From contig OZ020520.1 in assembly GCA_963971425.1 (NCBI GenBank), positions 26,440,724-26,504,723 of the forward strand: a stretch of 64,000 bases of DNA. Direction: 5' to 3'. The DNA is from Bryoerythrophyllum caledonicum. Lineage: Eukaryota > Streptophyta > Bryopsida > Pottiales > Pottiaceae. How positions within the stretch are numbered: the first letter of the stretch is position 1; each line of letters starts with the position of its first letter. Both the position numbers and the translations under genes were made by a program. The notes beneath the pieces are model-generated. The model was not told the DNA's origin. It was given only the letters and a program-made list of their open reading frames with translations, and did not search any database. Of the stretch, positions 13,266 through 24,879 are shown piece by piece.

Positions 13266-13784
13266 ACCCGAAAGAAAAGTTGGATTTACCCTAATAAAAA
13301 AAAATCACCTCGTTGCGTATTCGTTTAGGGTTCCAGCATCGATGCTCCGTCTGCTTTAAAAGTATAGTAAGCTGAAGAGAAAGATATCTAGGTTTCCAGA
13401 ACATTCCTCTTCCCAAATTGTAGACAGCGCCACTCACCTGAAGCGGAGAAAGGCTCTCGACCTCTTCGGGTTCTAGATGTTGAAATAAACCTAAAACCGT
13501 CACCGGTATGATCCACAGATTTTGTACATTTTGTTTTGTAAGTCTACGTATTCACAAGATTGTGGTTTATTGTTGTTTTGAGTGAAGACGAGAAGTTTTT
13601 GCAGAGTTTTTGCAGAGTTGCAGAGAAGCTTGCGAACTCGTTGTTGAGGAAGAATTCCGGACGCGCTGTAGTTTGCAACGTTCGCAGCGGCAGGCGGATT
13701 CGCGACCGCACCGACTTTCCATGCCGGGTTGCGCTTCGTTGGCGACGTTTTCGACCACGACAACAAGCTAGGGTTTCATCAGAG

Positions 13785-14640
13785 GTATGATCAGGGGAAC
13801 TAGGATTTTTTGTTTCTGAAACTGGACCAGAAGTGGACGCGTTGATGATGTTTGGAATTTGGAGCGGGAACTCCATGAGACGAGGTCGGTTTTGGTCTGG
13901 AAACTAGTTTTTGCTTTCAGTTTCTTCTTCTACGTTGATTTTGTGAATTCTGTTTACAGTGAATTGATCGATTTTTTAATTAAGGCTGAGGTGAAGGATG
14001 TAGTGACAACCTTTTTGGCGAGGTGTAAGACCGGCTTGTTGTGGTCAAGAGGCTGGTGTGAGGACGATTTCTTACTTTCTATCGATCAGTTGAAGAGGAG
14101 AAGTTGAGGTTGCTGTTGGAAGGTGTTAGGGTTTGGTGATTTCCACGACTTTACGGGAGGAGGTTGTTGATACTGCGTCTTGTGCAGGAGCTTTATTGTT
14201 TGCGTTAGCTCTCGGTATGCAAACGCTGTGTGTCGCTGGTTAGGGTGTTGTGGTTATACAGAAGGTTTGATGGCCAATGGAGGAGTTCTTGGTTAATTTG
14301 GAGAGATGAATGACAGAGTTGGTCAGCTAGGGTTTCTCTGTTTTTGTTGTGTCGGCTAGGGGAGGATGCCTGTGTGAGGCTTTTTCTGCCTTTAGTTTGA
14401 GAAGCGATCGCTTTCTGCGTTTCATAATTTCTGTAGTGGATGTAAATTGAGGGGACGAGGGCTTAGTATTGGCGAGGGCATTGAACCTTTGTAGTATAAC
14501 GAATTTGTGAGCGATCCTATAGTCAACGTTGTATGTAAAGTCACTTCAACTACCTCACTGTGCTTTAGACTCACGTGCAATTCGAGTTTTGATGAAAACT
14601 AATGCATATCAATAACTGTTGCAAGTTCTTGATTCTGCAG
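13785..14640 (+). other. possible 5'-UTR intron of the ERGIC2-like gene
   Basis: A donor-like AGAG/GTATGA at 13785 and an acceptor TTCTGCAG ending at 14640 could define a leader intron ending 54 nt before the start codon at 14695. The interval is not coding on any frame I trust. This is inference from splice-like signals only. Confidence 0.3.
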
Positions 14641-14694
14641 ATAGCTTTGTTTTTTGACAATCAAACCTCGGGATTTACTTTGAGCTGAATCAAA

Positions 14695-17370
14695 ATGATT
14701 AAGGGGAAATCGGGGAAATGGCAAGCAATCAAGAATCTGGATGCGTTTCCTCGTGCGGAGGATCATTTGATGCAAAAGACGTCCTCTGGTGCAGCTGGTA
14801 CTAGCTTACGTTATAATTTCTGGCGCAGACAGAACATGCTCAGTTTTGCAAGTGTGTATGCAGTAGCTCTTGGAGCGGTTTTCTGCGAAGCACGATGTTT
14901 TTGGTTGGTAGTTTTACAGACAGTCGCTAAGGACTAATGATATGATGTATTGGTGCGGCAGTCTCGGCAATAGGACTATTTATAATGGCCTTCCTCTTTG
15001 TCCACGAGCTTCGCTTCTATCTAGAAACTGTCACTGTACATGAGGTACGTAAACTTAAAACAAAGAATTCGTGCCTTTGTCTTCGCGCACTGGATTTTTA
15101 TGTCTTGAAGAGTTTCATTGTTCTCTGATCACATGGAAATTGTCTGAAACAGATGTCGGTAGATGTCAAGCGCGGAGAAAAATTGCCAATACATATTAAT
15201 ATGACATTTCCTGCTCTGCCTTGTGAAGGTGTCTCTTCTATTCCCCATGAATTTGGCTCAAGTTGTGGTCCCTGGATTTAACTCATTCAGCCATCTTTGC
15301 ATGTTACATTTTTCATGCGTATTGTCGGCCCTAGTACTCTTGTGTAACACTGACCATCCTTGGTTGTAATTGATGATCTTCGGTCGCACAGTTCTGAGTT
15401 TGGATGCGATAGACATGTCTGGCAAGCATGAAGTTGATCTCGACACTAACATTTGGAAAGTAAGTTGTCGTGCACTCAGTTAATCTTGTCAGTTACTTCA
15501 CCCCTGCATTCACTATCCGCTTATTGTTCGTTGGCTCCTTTGTGGTTATATGCATTGATTTTGGAATTCTCTTTTCGCAACACACAACAAACGGTAAAAG
15601 GTGTTCGATCACCTCTTCTTTGAATCTGATCAATCATACTACGAATTAAGTTTGGGCAGTTATATCATGGAGTGATTGCTATGTGCAGCTGCGTATCCAT
15701 AAAGATGGGTACGTACTGGGTTCTGAGTACATCAATGATCTTGTTGAGGGAGAACACAAAAAGGAAGAGCACAAGGTTGGCCACAAAGACGAGCACAAAG
15801 ATGGGGAGCATAAGGAAGGAGGAAAACCCGCACCTTTAGATGTTCACGGTAAAATAGTTTTCTTCGTAACATGCTTTTTGTGTGGAAGCATAAGTTGAGT
15901 TATTCGTGGGCTGTAGTTGTGGCCACGTTGGGAGGTTTGTGTTAGTTTATTTCTTTGAGGATGGACATTAGGTTAGAGGTGTCTTTTGGCGTTTGTTCAC
16001 ATCCCGGTCATGTACAGGTCATGGTCATGATGACCACGGAATTCATGATGGAGCTATGTCTATTCACAGCCATCTTTCGCAGAGGGATCCTCAGAAAGTG
16101 ATTGAAGAGGTCAAGAAGGCGCTTGAAGATGGAGAAGGGTGTCAGGTATTTCAATCTTCCGTAGTCGATCGTTGCTACTGGTTTCATCTTTGCAAGAATC
16201 TTAACATTCTTTGATTTTATTATGCTTGGCTGTGCAGATTTTTGGTGTGTTGGACGTGGAGCGTGTTGCAGGAAACTTTCATATCTCCATGCATGGCTTG
16301 AGCCTATATGTTGCCTCGAGGGTAATGTCTTTGTTTCTTTTTACGAAGGCTTGTTCCACATAGGCTTTGTACTCTTGGAGAAATACGGAGGTTTGACTGC
16401 CTTTTATTGTGGTGGAAAATGATGGGACAGATTTTTGAGACAGGATATGAAGTGAATGTTAGCCATATCATTCATGATCTATCATTTGGGCCGACTTATC
16501 CAGGCATTCACAACCCTCTCGATGGAAGTGAGCGCATTCTCCATGATACAAGTGGTACTTTCAAATATTTTTTGCAGGTAGGTAATGCTGTCTATGTAGA
16601 ATGTTTCATATTTTTCTCTTGGATCATGATTGGTTCTTTGGCCTCAGCAGTCGTCGTTCTATGTGATGTTTATGTGTTACTTGAGAATTCCGAATTTGAC
16701 CTGGTAGACTGATGCTTTTGCTGGATTTTTATGTTCCTATTGTACATACGGGGGATGGGCAAGTCTCAGATTAATGGGTTGTTCTGCACTCAGATTGTGC
16801 CTACTGAGTATCATCATTTGCACGGAGATGTCATGCCAACAAACCAGTTCTCCGTGACTGAGTACTATCAGAAGATGAAGCCCTCTGACCGATCTTATCC
16901 AGGTATTTACAGCTCACATTTCATTTGGTTCATGGTACTGTTGGAAACAGTTTTTTTTCCGTTTCATGAGACTCTACTGGTTCAATTCTTAATATTGTAT
17001 ATTGCTCGATGGAGATTCAGAAGTCTCACTTTTTATCGTTATGGGCTTTGGATGCAGCTGTCTACTTTGTGTACGATTTGTCTCCCATTGTAGTGACTGT
17101 CAAGGAACACAGGCGCAATTTTGGTCATTTTATCACGCGCCTCTGTGCTGTTCTTGGAGGAACCTTCGCTGTTACAGGTACAGTCTTCATTCATTATTCT
17201 CTTCCTGAATTCCTGTCACTTCCAACTTTTTTCCGTTGCACTATACTTGGTCACTTTACTGTAAACGAATTTGGAACTGATATTAGCAGCGTGAAACAGG
17301 TATGTTGGACAGGTGGATGTTCAGGATAATCGAGTTGTTGACGAGTACAACGAAAGGGGCCCTCTTTTAG
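14695..17370 (+). CDS. ERGIC2/Erv41-like ER-Golgi cargo receptor with His-rich lumenal loop
   Basis: Second member of the endoplasmic reticulum vesicle transporter family, and the likely partner of the ERGIC3-like protein. Eleven exons join in frame: 14695-14797, 14962-15044, 15153-15228, 15392-15459, 15689-15848, 16018-16145, 16238-16321, 16431-16577, 16794-16902, 17058-17177 and 17300-17370, giving 382 aa. It starts with a conserved LDAFPRAEDHLMQKT segment, then transmembrane segment 1 (about 32-52), a lumenal domain with VNVSHIIHDLSFGP and PTNQFSVTEYY motifs, and transmembrane segment 2 (about 341-362). It lacks the CxxC/CCxxC cluster of Erv46. In its place (about residues 130-183) is a His/Lys/Glu/Asp-rich segment (EHKKEEHKVGHKDEHK and GHGHDDHGIHDG). 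That loop could bind metal, which is inference. Assignment to the Erv41 side rests on absence of the cysteine cluster and is less certain than the family itself. Confidence 0.92.
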
Positions 17371-18118
17371 CTTCCACAGGTTGATGAAAGTCCAATCCAT
17401 CTTGTACCGTAGCATAGGATGAATACAGTGTAGGCTAGAGTAGCGTGCCTTTGTGAGGTCCTACGTTGCTCGGGAACTTTGTCTGCTAGCATCTTTGCGT
17501 GCCATTATGAGCCTTGTACATGCTTCAGCTTGTTATTGGCAACTTAGTAAGATCCATGGCAGTAGCTTAAGCGTCTGCCTTGCTGTGCTCGAAAGTGGGG
17601 TTCACTAAATCAGCATCTTATGACTTCACGCGTGTGGTTTGATCTTTGTTTCAACTCGGAAGGTTCCAACTGATGTGATTGTTCAGAGTAGGAATGCTTG
17701 CAATTGAAGCTGATTACCTGCTGTGTATAACGAAGGCATTGTACTTCTTGTAAAGCTGCGTTTGTCCTTGCACGCTACAGCCGAGGCTCTGAAACTAACA
17801 TATCAGTGTGTCCTACGTGGATCAGCGCGAGGGGTCAAGTTTAAATGGCTCTTATGGTTTATCAGCATCAACAAAATATTCCGGGACTGGGCGAAGTACC
17901 GGAATATCACGTGGCTCACGTCCTCTTTGAAGACTTCTTGAAGCAGCAACTGCCAGAACTCGAACCTATTCAGTAAGAACAGCAGGTCCATAGTTTGACG
18001 CTTTTGCAGGAGTTTAGATTGTTCGGTTTTGGAATATTTGTGTCTGTTTCGATCCGTCGAGGTAGCCGTTACTCTCTAGGGACTTTCTGTGTCTACTCAG
18101 TGAGGATTGCGGGCGAGC
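17371..18118. other. intergenic: 3' UTR of ERGIC2-like gene and 5' region of GT47 gene
   Basis: Head-to-tail spacer of about 750 bp. It should hold the 3' UTR of the upstream gene and the promoter and leader of the glycosyltransferase. I see no gene in it. Confidence 0.5.
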
Positions 18119-20181
18119 ATGGACTTTTCAATCGTAAAGGCACCAGCTGCGGAAGACAGAACCCAGGAGGACCCTCCATCAATGGCGCTTGTAGGTCGAA
18201 GCTTTCAAGTTATGTCGTTCAATTACAGGTACTTGCACAGGCGCTCGAGGTGGCTATGGCTGTCTGTCGCTCTTGTCATGTTGGGGTTTTACTACTTCGG
18301 AGTGAGGTCGCATCAGCTGCTCTCAGACGATTTCCCCGTCAAGCATGATGTTCCTCAGCAGAAAGCCGCTTCCCGCAGACATGTACTGTCGGAGCAGGTT
18401 TACCACTCTGCAGACGTTTTCCGGAGGGACTTTCGGGAGATGGAGGAGAAGTTTAAAGTGTACGTGTATCCCGACGGAGACGCGGAGACGTACTTTCAGA
18501 CGCCGCGCAAGCTGACTGGGAAATATTCCAGTGAGGGGTACTTCTTCCAGAACCTTCGAGAGAGCCGGTTCGTGACGAACGACTCCGCGGCAGCTGACCT
18601 CTTTTTCCTTCCTATCTCCTGCCACAAAATGAGAGGCAAGGTCAGGTCAATCAACCTCTACCAATGGGAGCAATAGTCTCAATTGATCACAGTCCTTTGC
18701 ATGGATGCAAGTCAGGCAACAGGAGCCCATGCGGTTCACGTAATTGGACTGCAGCAGTTTCCATGTGCTACTTTTGCCTTCAAGCCACAGTAAGAACTGT
18801 CTGTGGCAATGATACTTGACTTCCTATTCTTTGTACATTAGGTCTGTGTCGATCCGAAGACGATTCATGCATTCATGCGTTCTTCATTGCAGTATCAGTT
18901 TTAATTCGTCGTGAAAATGATTTGAAACTCCGTTTTTTCTGTACAGAGCTACGGTAGACTTTGATTACCACAGGGAATGAAAGTCTACGTTGGCAATGTG
19001 ACCAGGTCTTCTCACCGGAGGTGCGTTTTTAAATTGACAGGGTATAAGCTACGAAAAGATGGCTGATATTGTGAAGACGTACGTGGAGAGTTTGATCCAC
19101 AAGTATCCTTACTGGAACAGAACCCTGGGGGCTGACCACTTCTTCGTGACGTGCCACGACATTGGAACCCGCGCCACCGCCAGAGTGGCACATCTTGTGA
19201 AAAACTCCATCCGTGTTGTATGCTCTCCTAGCTACAACGGATCCTTCATTCCTCACAAGGACGTTGCTTTGCCTCAAGTTTTGCAGCCCTTTCCGCTTCC
19301 AGCGGGAGGAGACGATATTCCTCACAGGTAAACCACAAGAAAGCGCACTGGACTGGGAAACATGTTCAATGAATCCCTCTGTGGTGCTTGATGGTATGAG
19401 CAGCATCGGTTGTCATGCTGTGCAGGACAGTCTTAGGGTTCTGGGCTGGTCACAGAAACTCGAAGGTGAGAGTGAACCTAGCAGATGCATGGCAGCACGA
19501 TCCTGTTCTTTTCATCACCAACAACCGAATCAGTCGTGCGATTGAAGAGTACGTCTACCAGAAGCAATTTTATCGAAGCAAATTCTGTGTGTGTCCAGCT
19601 GGGTCCCAGGTGAACAGTGCTCGAATCGCCGAATCCATTCACTACGGTTGCGTTCCAGGTAAGCCCGTTTCACATGACAACAGTAGGACTTTGCACAATT
19701 AATGAGGATATTAAGCGGAGATTGTTACTGCCTAAGGACTAAAATTTTATTTCGGTCAGGTTACAGAGAGATGAACGTAATCGAGCTTTGGTTTCTTGTT
19801 TTTGCAGTCATTATGGCAGATTTTTACGACTTACCCTTCAATGATGTCTTGAATTGGAGCAAATTTTCCCTCGTTCTAAGAGAAAGAGATTACGGCATTC
19901 TCAAGAAGGTGCTGCAAGGAGTGACGAGAAAAGAGTATCGAATCTTGCATGCTGGTGTGCGTCAGGTCAGCTTTCTGGAACAGATTGAAATCTCTAGACT
20001 GCCATTTGAATGTGTGTTACTACGGTACCTGAGGATCGGAAGAAAACACTTGCATTTCAATAATTGATGATGGCTGCAGGTTCGGAGGCATTTCGAGTGG
20101 CACTCACCACCTGTCAAGTACGACGCTTTCCACATGGTCATGTATGAGCTCTGGCTCCGCAGGTTCACCATCAGGTATTAG
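18119..20181 (+). CDS. GT47 exostosin-family glycosyltransferase (type II Golgi membrane protein)
   Basis: Probable Golgi glycosyltransferase acting on cell-wall polysaccharides or glycoproteins; donor and acceptor cannot be inferred. Exons 18119-18640, 19041-19327, 19426-19658, 19808-19965 and 20080-20181 join in frame, giving 433 aa. A short basic N-terminus (RYLHRRSR) precedes one membrane anchor (about 43-61). The stem is followed by the exostosin domain: FKVYVYPDGDAE at 112 onward, the YSSEGYFFQNL region, HFFVTCHDIGTRAT, DIPHRTVLGFWAGHRNS, then the C-terminal donor-binding-like part FCVCPAGSQVNSARIAESI, YGCVPVIMADFYDLPF and LNWSKFSLVL. The first ATG is used; a second in-frame ATG at 18182 would shorten the cytosolic tail. 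An alternative last splice (donor 20175, acceptor 20266) would replace the stop at 20179 with a 45-residue basic extension ending at 20402. Confidence 0.92.
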
Positions 20182-20452
20182 ATTCTTTGCAGCATGTGTG
20201 CTTTCACAGGGAAAAGCATGCCATAGACGTTGTTTAGGGTTTTATGGTTATGGGTTTGGGGTTTAGGTATTATGAGATACCAGAGCATGTGGAGAAGACG
20301 AAACGGAAGAAGAACAGACATTATAGACACGACTGTGCAGTTTATCCAATACCACAAAACTTGGCTGCTGTACCAAACTTTTATTCTGTCATGAATTCAT
20401 GAATACTGACCTTTACGGTACAATTTACAATGATATATAAGGAGAAAGCCCA

Positions 20453-22130
20453 TCATCTCAGACCAGCAAAAAGCTCCGGGATGGACTTGGCAGGAACATC
20501 AGGTTTTGACACGAGCTCCACCACCTTGAAGGACGCCTCTGGGATGCTAAGCGATTCCACTGCAACTTTCGCCACAGTATCTCGAGAGACAGAGCCTTCG
20601 AACAGAGTATCCTGTTAAAAACGAGGTAATGTCAGGTACGTCATGAACTTCTTTCAAGCAAGAGCCTCTGCTCGCATATTTTACCTCTTTTGACAGGAGG
20701 ATATTTCCGCTCGGAGGCTCGTTCTTCAGGCCACCCGGTCTGACGATGGTGTAATCGATTCCAGACTTCCGCAAATGCTTCTCCGCTTGAAGCTTTGCAA
20801 TGAGCGTGAGCCCAAAAATGTTGAGCACAATGTAGGCAGGGTTGAGGATCTGTCCGATGGCGGCACCGTTCACTAGAATGGAGCTCACGAGGACCATCCT
20901 GCTGATACCTCTTTGTTTGCAGGCGTCCACCATGTTCTTTGTACCCGTGTTGTCAACCTACCAGAGAATTTCCCCAATTAGCGACTTGATATTCTTCTCT
21001 GATATCAGAAATGTAAATTAAAAGCCTCTAGACACGTGCTGTGATACCTTCCATGACGCTGTGAGATCAAATGAAGGCCGGAAACCGGTGGCAACAATCA
21101 CGGCACTTGCACCAGCAATAGCTCTGCCAAGCAATTCTGCTCCGCCGGTGACATCTGCCAAAACCTTTGCCATATTTCACCACTCGAAATGGTTAGCGAA
21201 ATCATCAGTTATTTGGCAGGATTGATCTAGACATGTGAACAACTCTCAAACAATCTTCAAAAATGATGGGACAGGATTGACATAAATAGATATTCTAGTA
21301 CCCGGAGACACAAGCGGCGATTGAAATGATACGTTTCTATCAGCGTTGGTCACATTCATTTATTCACCAATGGGCTCGACGTAACCAGGACGTGTTTGAA
21401 GAAATGCAAACCATTAAAAATGAAGAGAGAAACTCACAAACTCGAGATTCTCGTCCTTGGGAAGCGTCTCTTTCGCTTTCGCGATATCGCGGACCCCGGC
21501 TCGCACTTCGTATCCTTGCAGGAGCAGCTCCTTCACGATCCGCTTCCCCGTCTGACCTGTTGCCCCGGCCACGAATACGATCTTGTTGGCGCTGCTTGGC
21601 GTGGGGCTACTTGACCTACTACTGCTCGTCTGCATGATCAGGTAAGAAAATATCATGAAACACTACATCCACATGTTAGGTCAGATGGAAACCAACCTAA
21701 TTCATTGCCTGTAATCGAGCAACATGTATCTGGGGTGGAAAGGCTGATTCTGTCCCATAATCAAGGGCTGCTTGGAAGTTATGCCCGATAATGTGCAAGC
21801 CCCAAATAACCTGGGTTATCATTCTCAAACTCAAGTTCCAGTACTGGTAAACCTAAATTCTGGTCGAACTCTTTGCTTCAGCTCGTCTAAATGCAGGACT
21901 CTCAAATTGCAAGTCAAGAAAGTGGTGGCGCTACTCACCATGGCAAAGATAGGACGCGATGAAGGGCTAGAATCCGCCGCACTGCAGCGCCGGCGGAGCC
22001 GTTCCGGATTCCCGCTCAGCAGCCGAAGCTCGGGACATGACGAGAGAGACGGCGTGAGACCAGACGAACACGCACCAGCCCAGAAGAGCTTGCGCGAAGA
22101 AGTGGCTACAATGCCAATCGCCATGGCCAT
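20453..22130 (-). CDS. plastid-targeted atypical SDR (NAD(P)-binding Rossmann protein, At2g34460/Tic62-like)
   Basis: NAD(P)(H)-binding protein of the atypical short-chain dehydrogenase group; its substrate is unknown. Five exons on the minus strand (22130-21939, 21629-21438, 21164-21048, 20957-20685, 20611-20453) join in frame, giving 310 aa. Residues 1 to about 60 are Ser/Arg-rich and look like a chloroplast transit peptide, starting MAMAIGIVATSSRKLF. The dinucleotide motif VAGATGQTGKRI begins at about residue 84, with the NmrA/Tic62-type glycine spacing. Later motifs are VIVATGFRP, VDNTGTKNMVDAC, VLVSSILVNGAAIGQ and YTIVRPGGLKNEP. The start at 22130 is the first ATG; a second ATG lies two codons later. 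It is tail-to-tail with the GT47 gene, whose alternative 3' end at 20402 would come within about 50 bp. Confidence 0.93.
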
Positions 22131-24105
22131 GGCCAAGTTCAAGGATGGTCCAGGTCTCGAAACAAGGAGCAATTCCGCACTCAGGTACTGATTCAAGTGC
22201 TGCCTATGCTTGTGACTGGATCCCACAACGTCTCACATCGTTTGGGGTGATTCGCATGTGTTATTCTACTTCGAGGATAGATTCTTCATCTCGAGTTCTT
22301 GAGCTGTTGTGGGATGAGTTTGATCATGATGGTAGTTTGGGATGGGACGTTTGGAAAGGAGGAGATCTGGTGATTGGATGGGAGGGGATACAAGCGGCCA
22401 GTTGGGTGTGGCTGAAAGTGCCACTTGTTGCTGAGAGGAGTGATTTCCATCTACATGCACAATACTTTTCGGAAAGAGGAGCTGAGGTAGAATAATCCAA
22501 ACCACCAACTGACCGGAGAACGTTATTTGTTATGTAACGATGGTGGCCCCGCCGGCGCTGGTCTCCACGGGACCCGGGCCCCGTCAAACCTGGTTTCACC
22601 CGGGCGGGGGAACTCCAGTGTGGGAATAGTGCTCCTAGGTGACCGGGTTGCGAAACACGTATGGAGGTCTTGCCGCGGCAAGTCCTGATCAACAGACCTA
22701 CTGTTTCATCTCATCCGCCCAGTGTTCCACCATTCCAATGTCGGCATGCACATGCCCGCCATGGCCTCATGCACCCCATGGCAACATCCACCATGCATCT
22801 ATGTATTATATATAGAGATTAGGGTTCAGGGCATTGGATGCGGCTCCAGCAGGGTTTTGCCTGCCGCCATTTTGAAAGCATATAGTATTTCAGCCGCCGA
22901 GATTAGGGTTGGGGTTGGGGGGCAACAGTGTTACATTGATAGTGCGGCCGACCAATATTTCAGGTCTAGGATTTATAACCACAATGGTTTCTGAACCATG
23001 ATAAAACAACTTTTCTATGAAATTTTGAGACTTCTCTTCTCTACCCATAAATGCAACCATAAGGCTAGCAAGAAAGTAGAAAATGTGTGCCTCGCAGACT
23101 ATATGGAAATTTTCAAAAGTCAGTACGGCCGGCCACAGTTTTAGAATTTCTGTTTCAGTGTTTCAGATCTAGGGTTTGAGTTGCTTCTGTCACGCTCTTG
23201 TAAGTGCACACTACAATTTATCCAACTTCTCAGGCATAGAATTCATTTTTCCTACAAAGGGGTCTTCTATACTTATCTACTTCAGAATATTGAACATTTC
23301 CTATTTCCCATAAAGGTCATGGGTAAACGATAAAGATTTTGGTGTATTACGATTTAGGATTCGATTTTGCGGTTTACGTATCTGCTGTTCAGTTTCTATT
23401 GTATAAGTCGCAGTGTTACACTTGCTTTAATCATGATATACGGCAATGAAACATATAATTCATACAATACACGGCGATTTGGTTTGGAGGAGTTGTACAG
23501 TGTTCCAGATCTAGGGTTCACAGTTTAGAGTTTTGCAGTATTATTGTATTTGGTAGTGTTGTACGGACTCTGCCTATCATGTCAGAGTCATTTCATTGCA
23601 CCTTATTATCTTCGTTACACTCTCGTGTACATGTGTGCTGCATTGCCTTTCCTCCGTGCCGCGATTACTCCGAGACTAACTCGATGTGTTTCAAGAATTA
23701 TTGACGAAAGACGGCCATGTAGCAACACATCTATTTCGCGATGATTGCTGACTCAATGGGTATGATTGAGCCACCGCCAGCTAACTAATCTACCTGTACG
23801 CCACAAGGGCGGCTGAATCTGCCGGCACTTGTAGCATAGTCCAACAAGAATCACACAGCCTCCTTTCCAAATGCTACGCATCTCGTATATTTCACTTCCA
23901 AATGGTTTGTTAGTTCCAAATGTAAGTGCGTTCATCGATTATTGACAGGGACGTGTAGGTTTTTATGGAATTTTAATAGAGATTTGTAGTGCTCGTATAG
24001 ACATAGCATATGCTGACCTCATTACGCCATGTTAATCTGCTTAGTAGTGTTCTGTGTTACACGAATGGTGTGAAATTCCATTGTTTCTGATGTGAGTGAA
24101 TAGGC
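22131..24105. other. boundary between gene-rich DNA and the transposon tract
   Basis: No confident gene. It contains a GC-rich patch (22541-22680) and recurring blocks such as CAGATCTAGGGTT (near 22957, 23163 and 23500) preceded by CAGTGTT. This is the first appearance of the AGTGTTACA motif that recurs through the downstream element. It is probably the left flank or terminal part of the element whose coding relics begin at 24106. Confidence 0.4.
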
Positions 24106-24879
24106 TTGAGAACAAGGGTTATCACAAGTCCGAGTCAAGGGTTTAGGTTGCAACATGAGCTTCTTCGTTTCGTGTCTGTACGTGGCCTAGGATTTGGAAC
24201 AATGCCGCCAGATATGTATCGGGTCTTCAATTTCAAGATCAATGAGCACCAGTTTCCTTACATTGGCTACTCTAGCAAAGATTATTACGAGTCTCTCATC
24301 GTGGAGTGGGCAACAATGAGTAAATTGGAGGTAAGAAATCCAACAAAAAGGCGGAATTTCAGATGCGTCCATTGCTGCCGAGTTTTCACCTCTAAGCACC
24401 ATGTAAACTTTCACCCGTACGTGAATGGCTATGAGGAGGCCCGCTTGCCGGATGAAGAGCCAACAACAGTATATCCTTATCCGAACCTCAATGTTGGGCG
24501 AGGTAAGTTTGTTGAGATGATTGCGAAAGGAAACGAACTTCACTTTGACGGTGTTGCAAGGGACAGGACGCTGGTTCCCGTGGCTGGCAAGACGCATAGG
24601 GGTGACCTTGACAGGGAAGGCGAGCAAAATTTGAGTGGGGAGGAGGATAATGACGACTCCAATTTTGAGAAAATACCGCACAGTAAGGCGTGCGATACTT
24701 CTAGTGTTACAGGTGCTGGGCAAACTCGGAGCAAACTCCGAGCAACGTCGAGAACATTTACTTTGTTGCCCGTCCTACCTCGATACACATGTGGATCGCC
24801 GACAGACAACAAAATTGGCAAGGTACCAGGAAAAGGACATCTCGTGCCTGTGCCACTGTTGTACGAGAATCGGGCGTAG
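24106..24879 (+). pseudogene. transposon ORF with Cys/His-rich segment
   Basis: An open frame of up to 257 codons. The likely real part starts at about 24202 (MPPDMYRVFNF). It holds a possible zinc-binding segment (FRCVHCCRVFTSKHHVNFH, about 24358-24414), then YEEARLPDEEP and an acidic stretch (LSGEEDNDDSNFE). I do not recognise the family. It is upstream of, and co-oriented with, the Ulp1-like protease. It may be one exon or one fragment of a larger polyprotein, because neighbouring frames stay open to about 25100. Confidence 0.4.
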
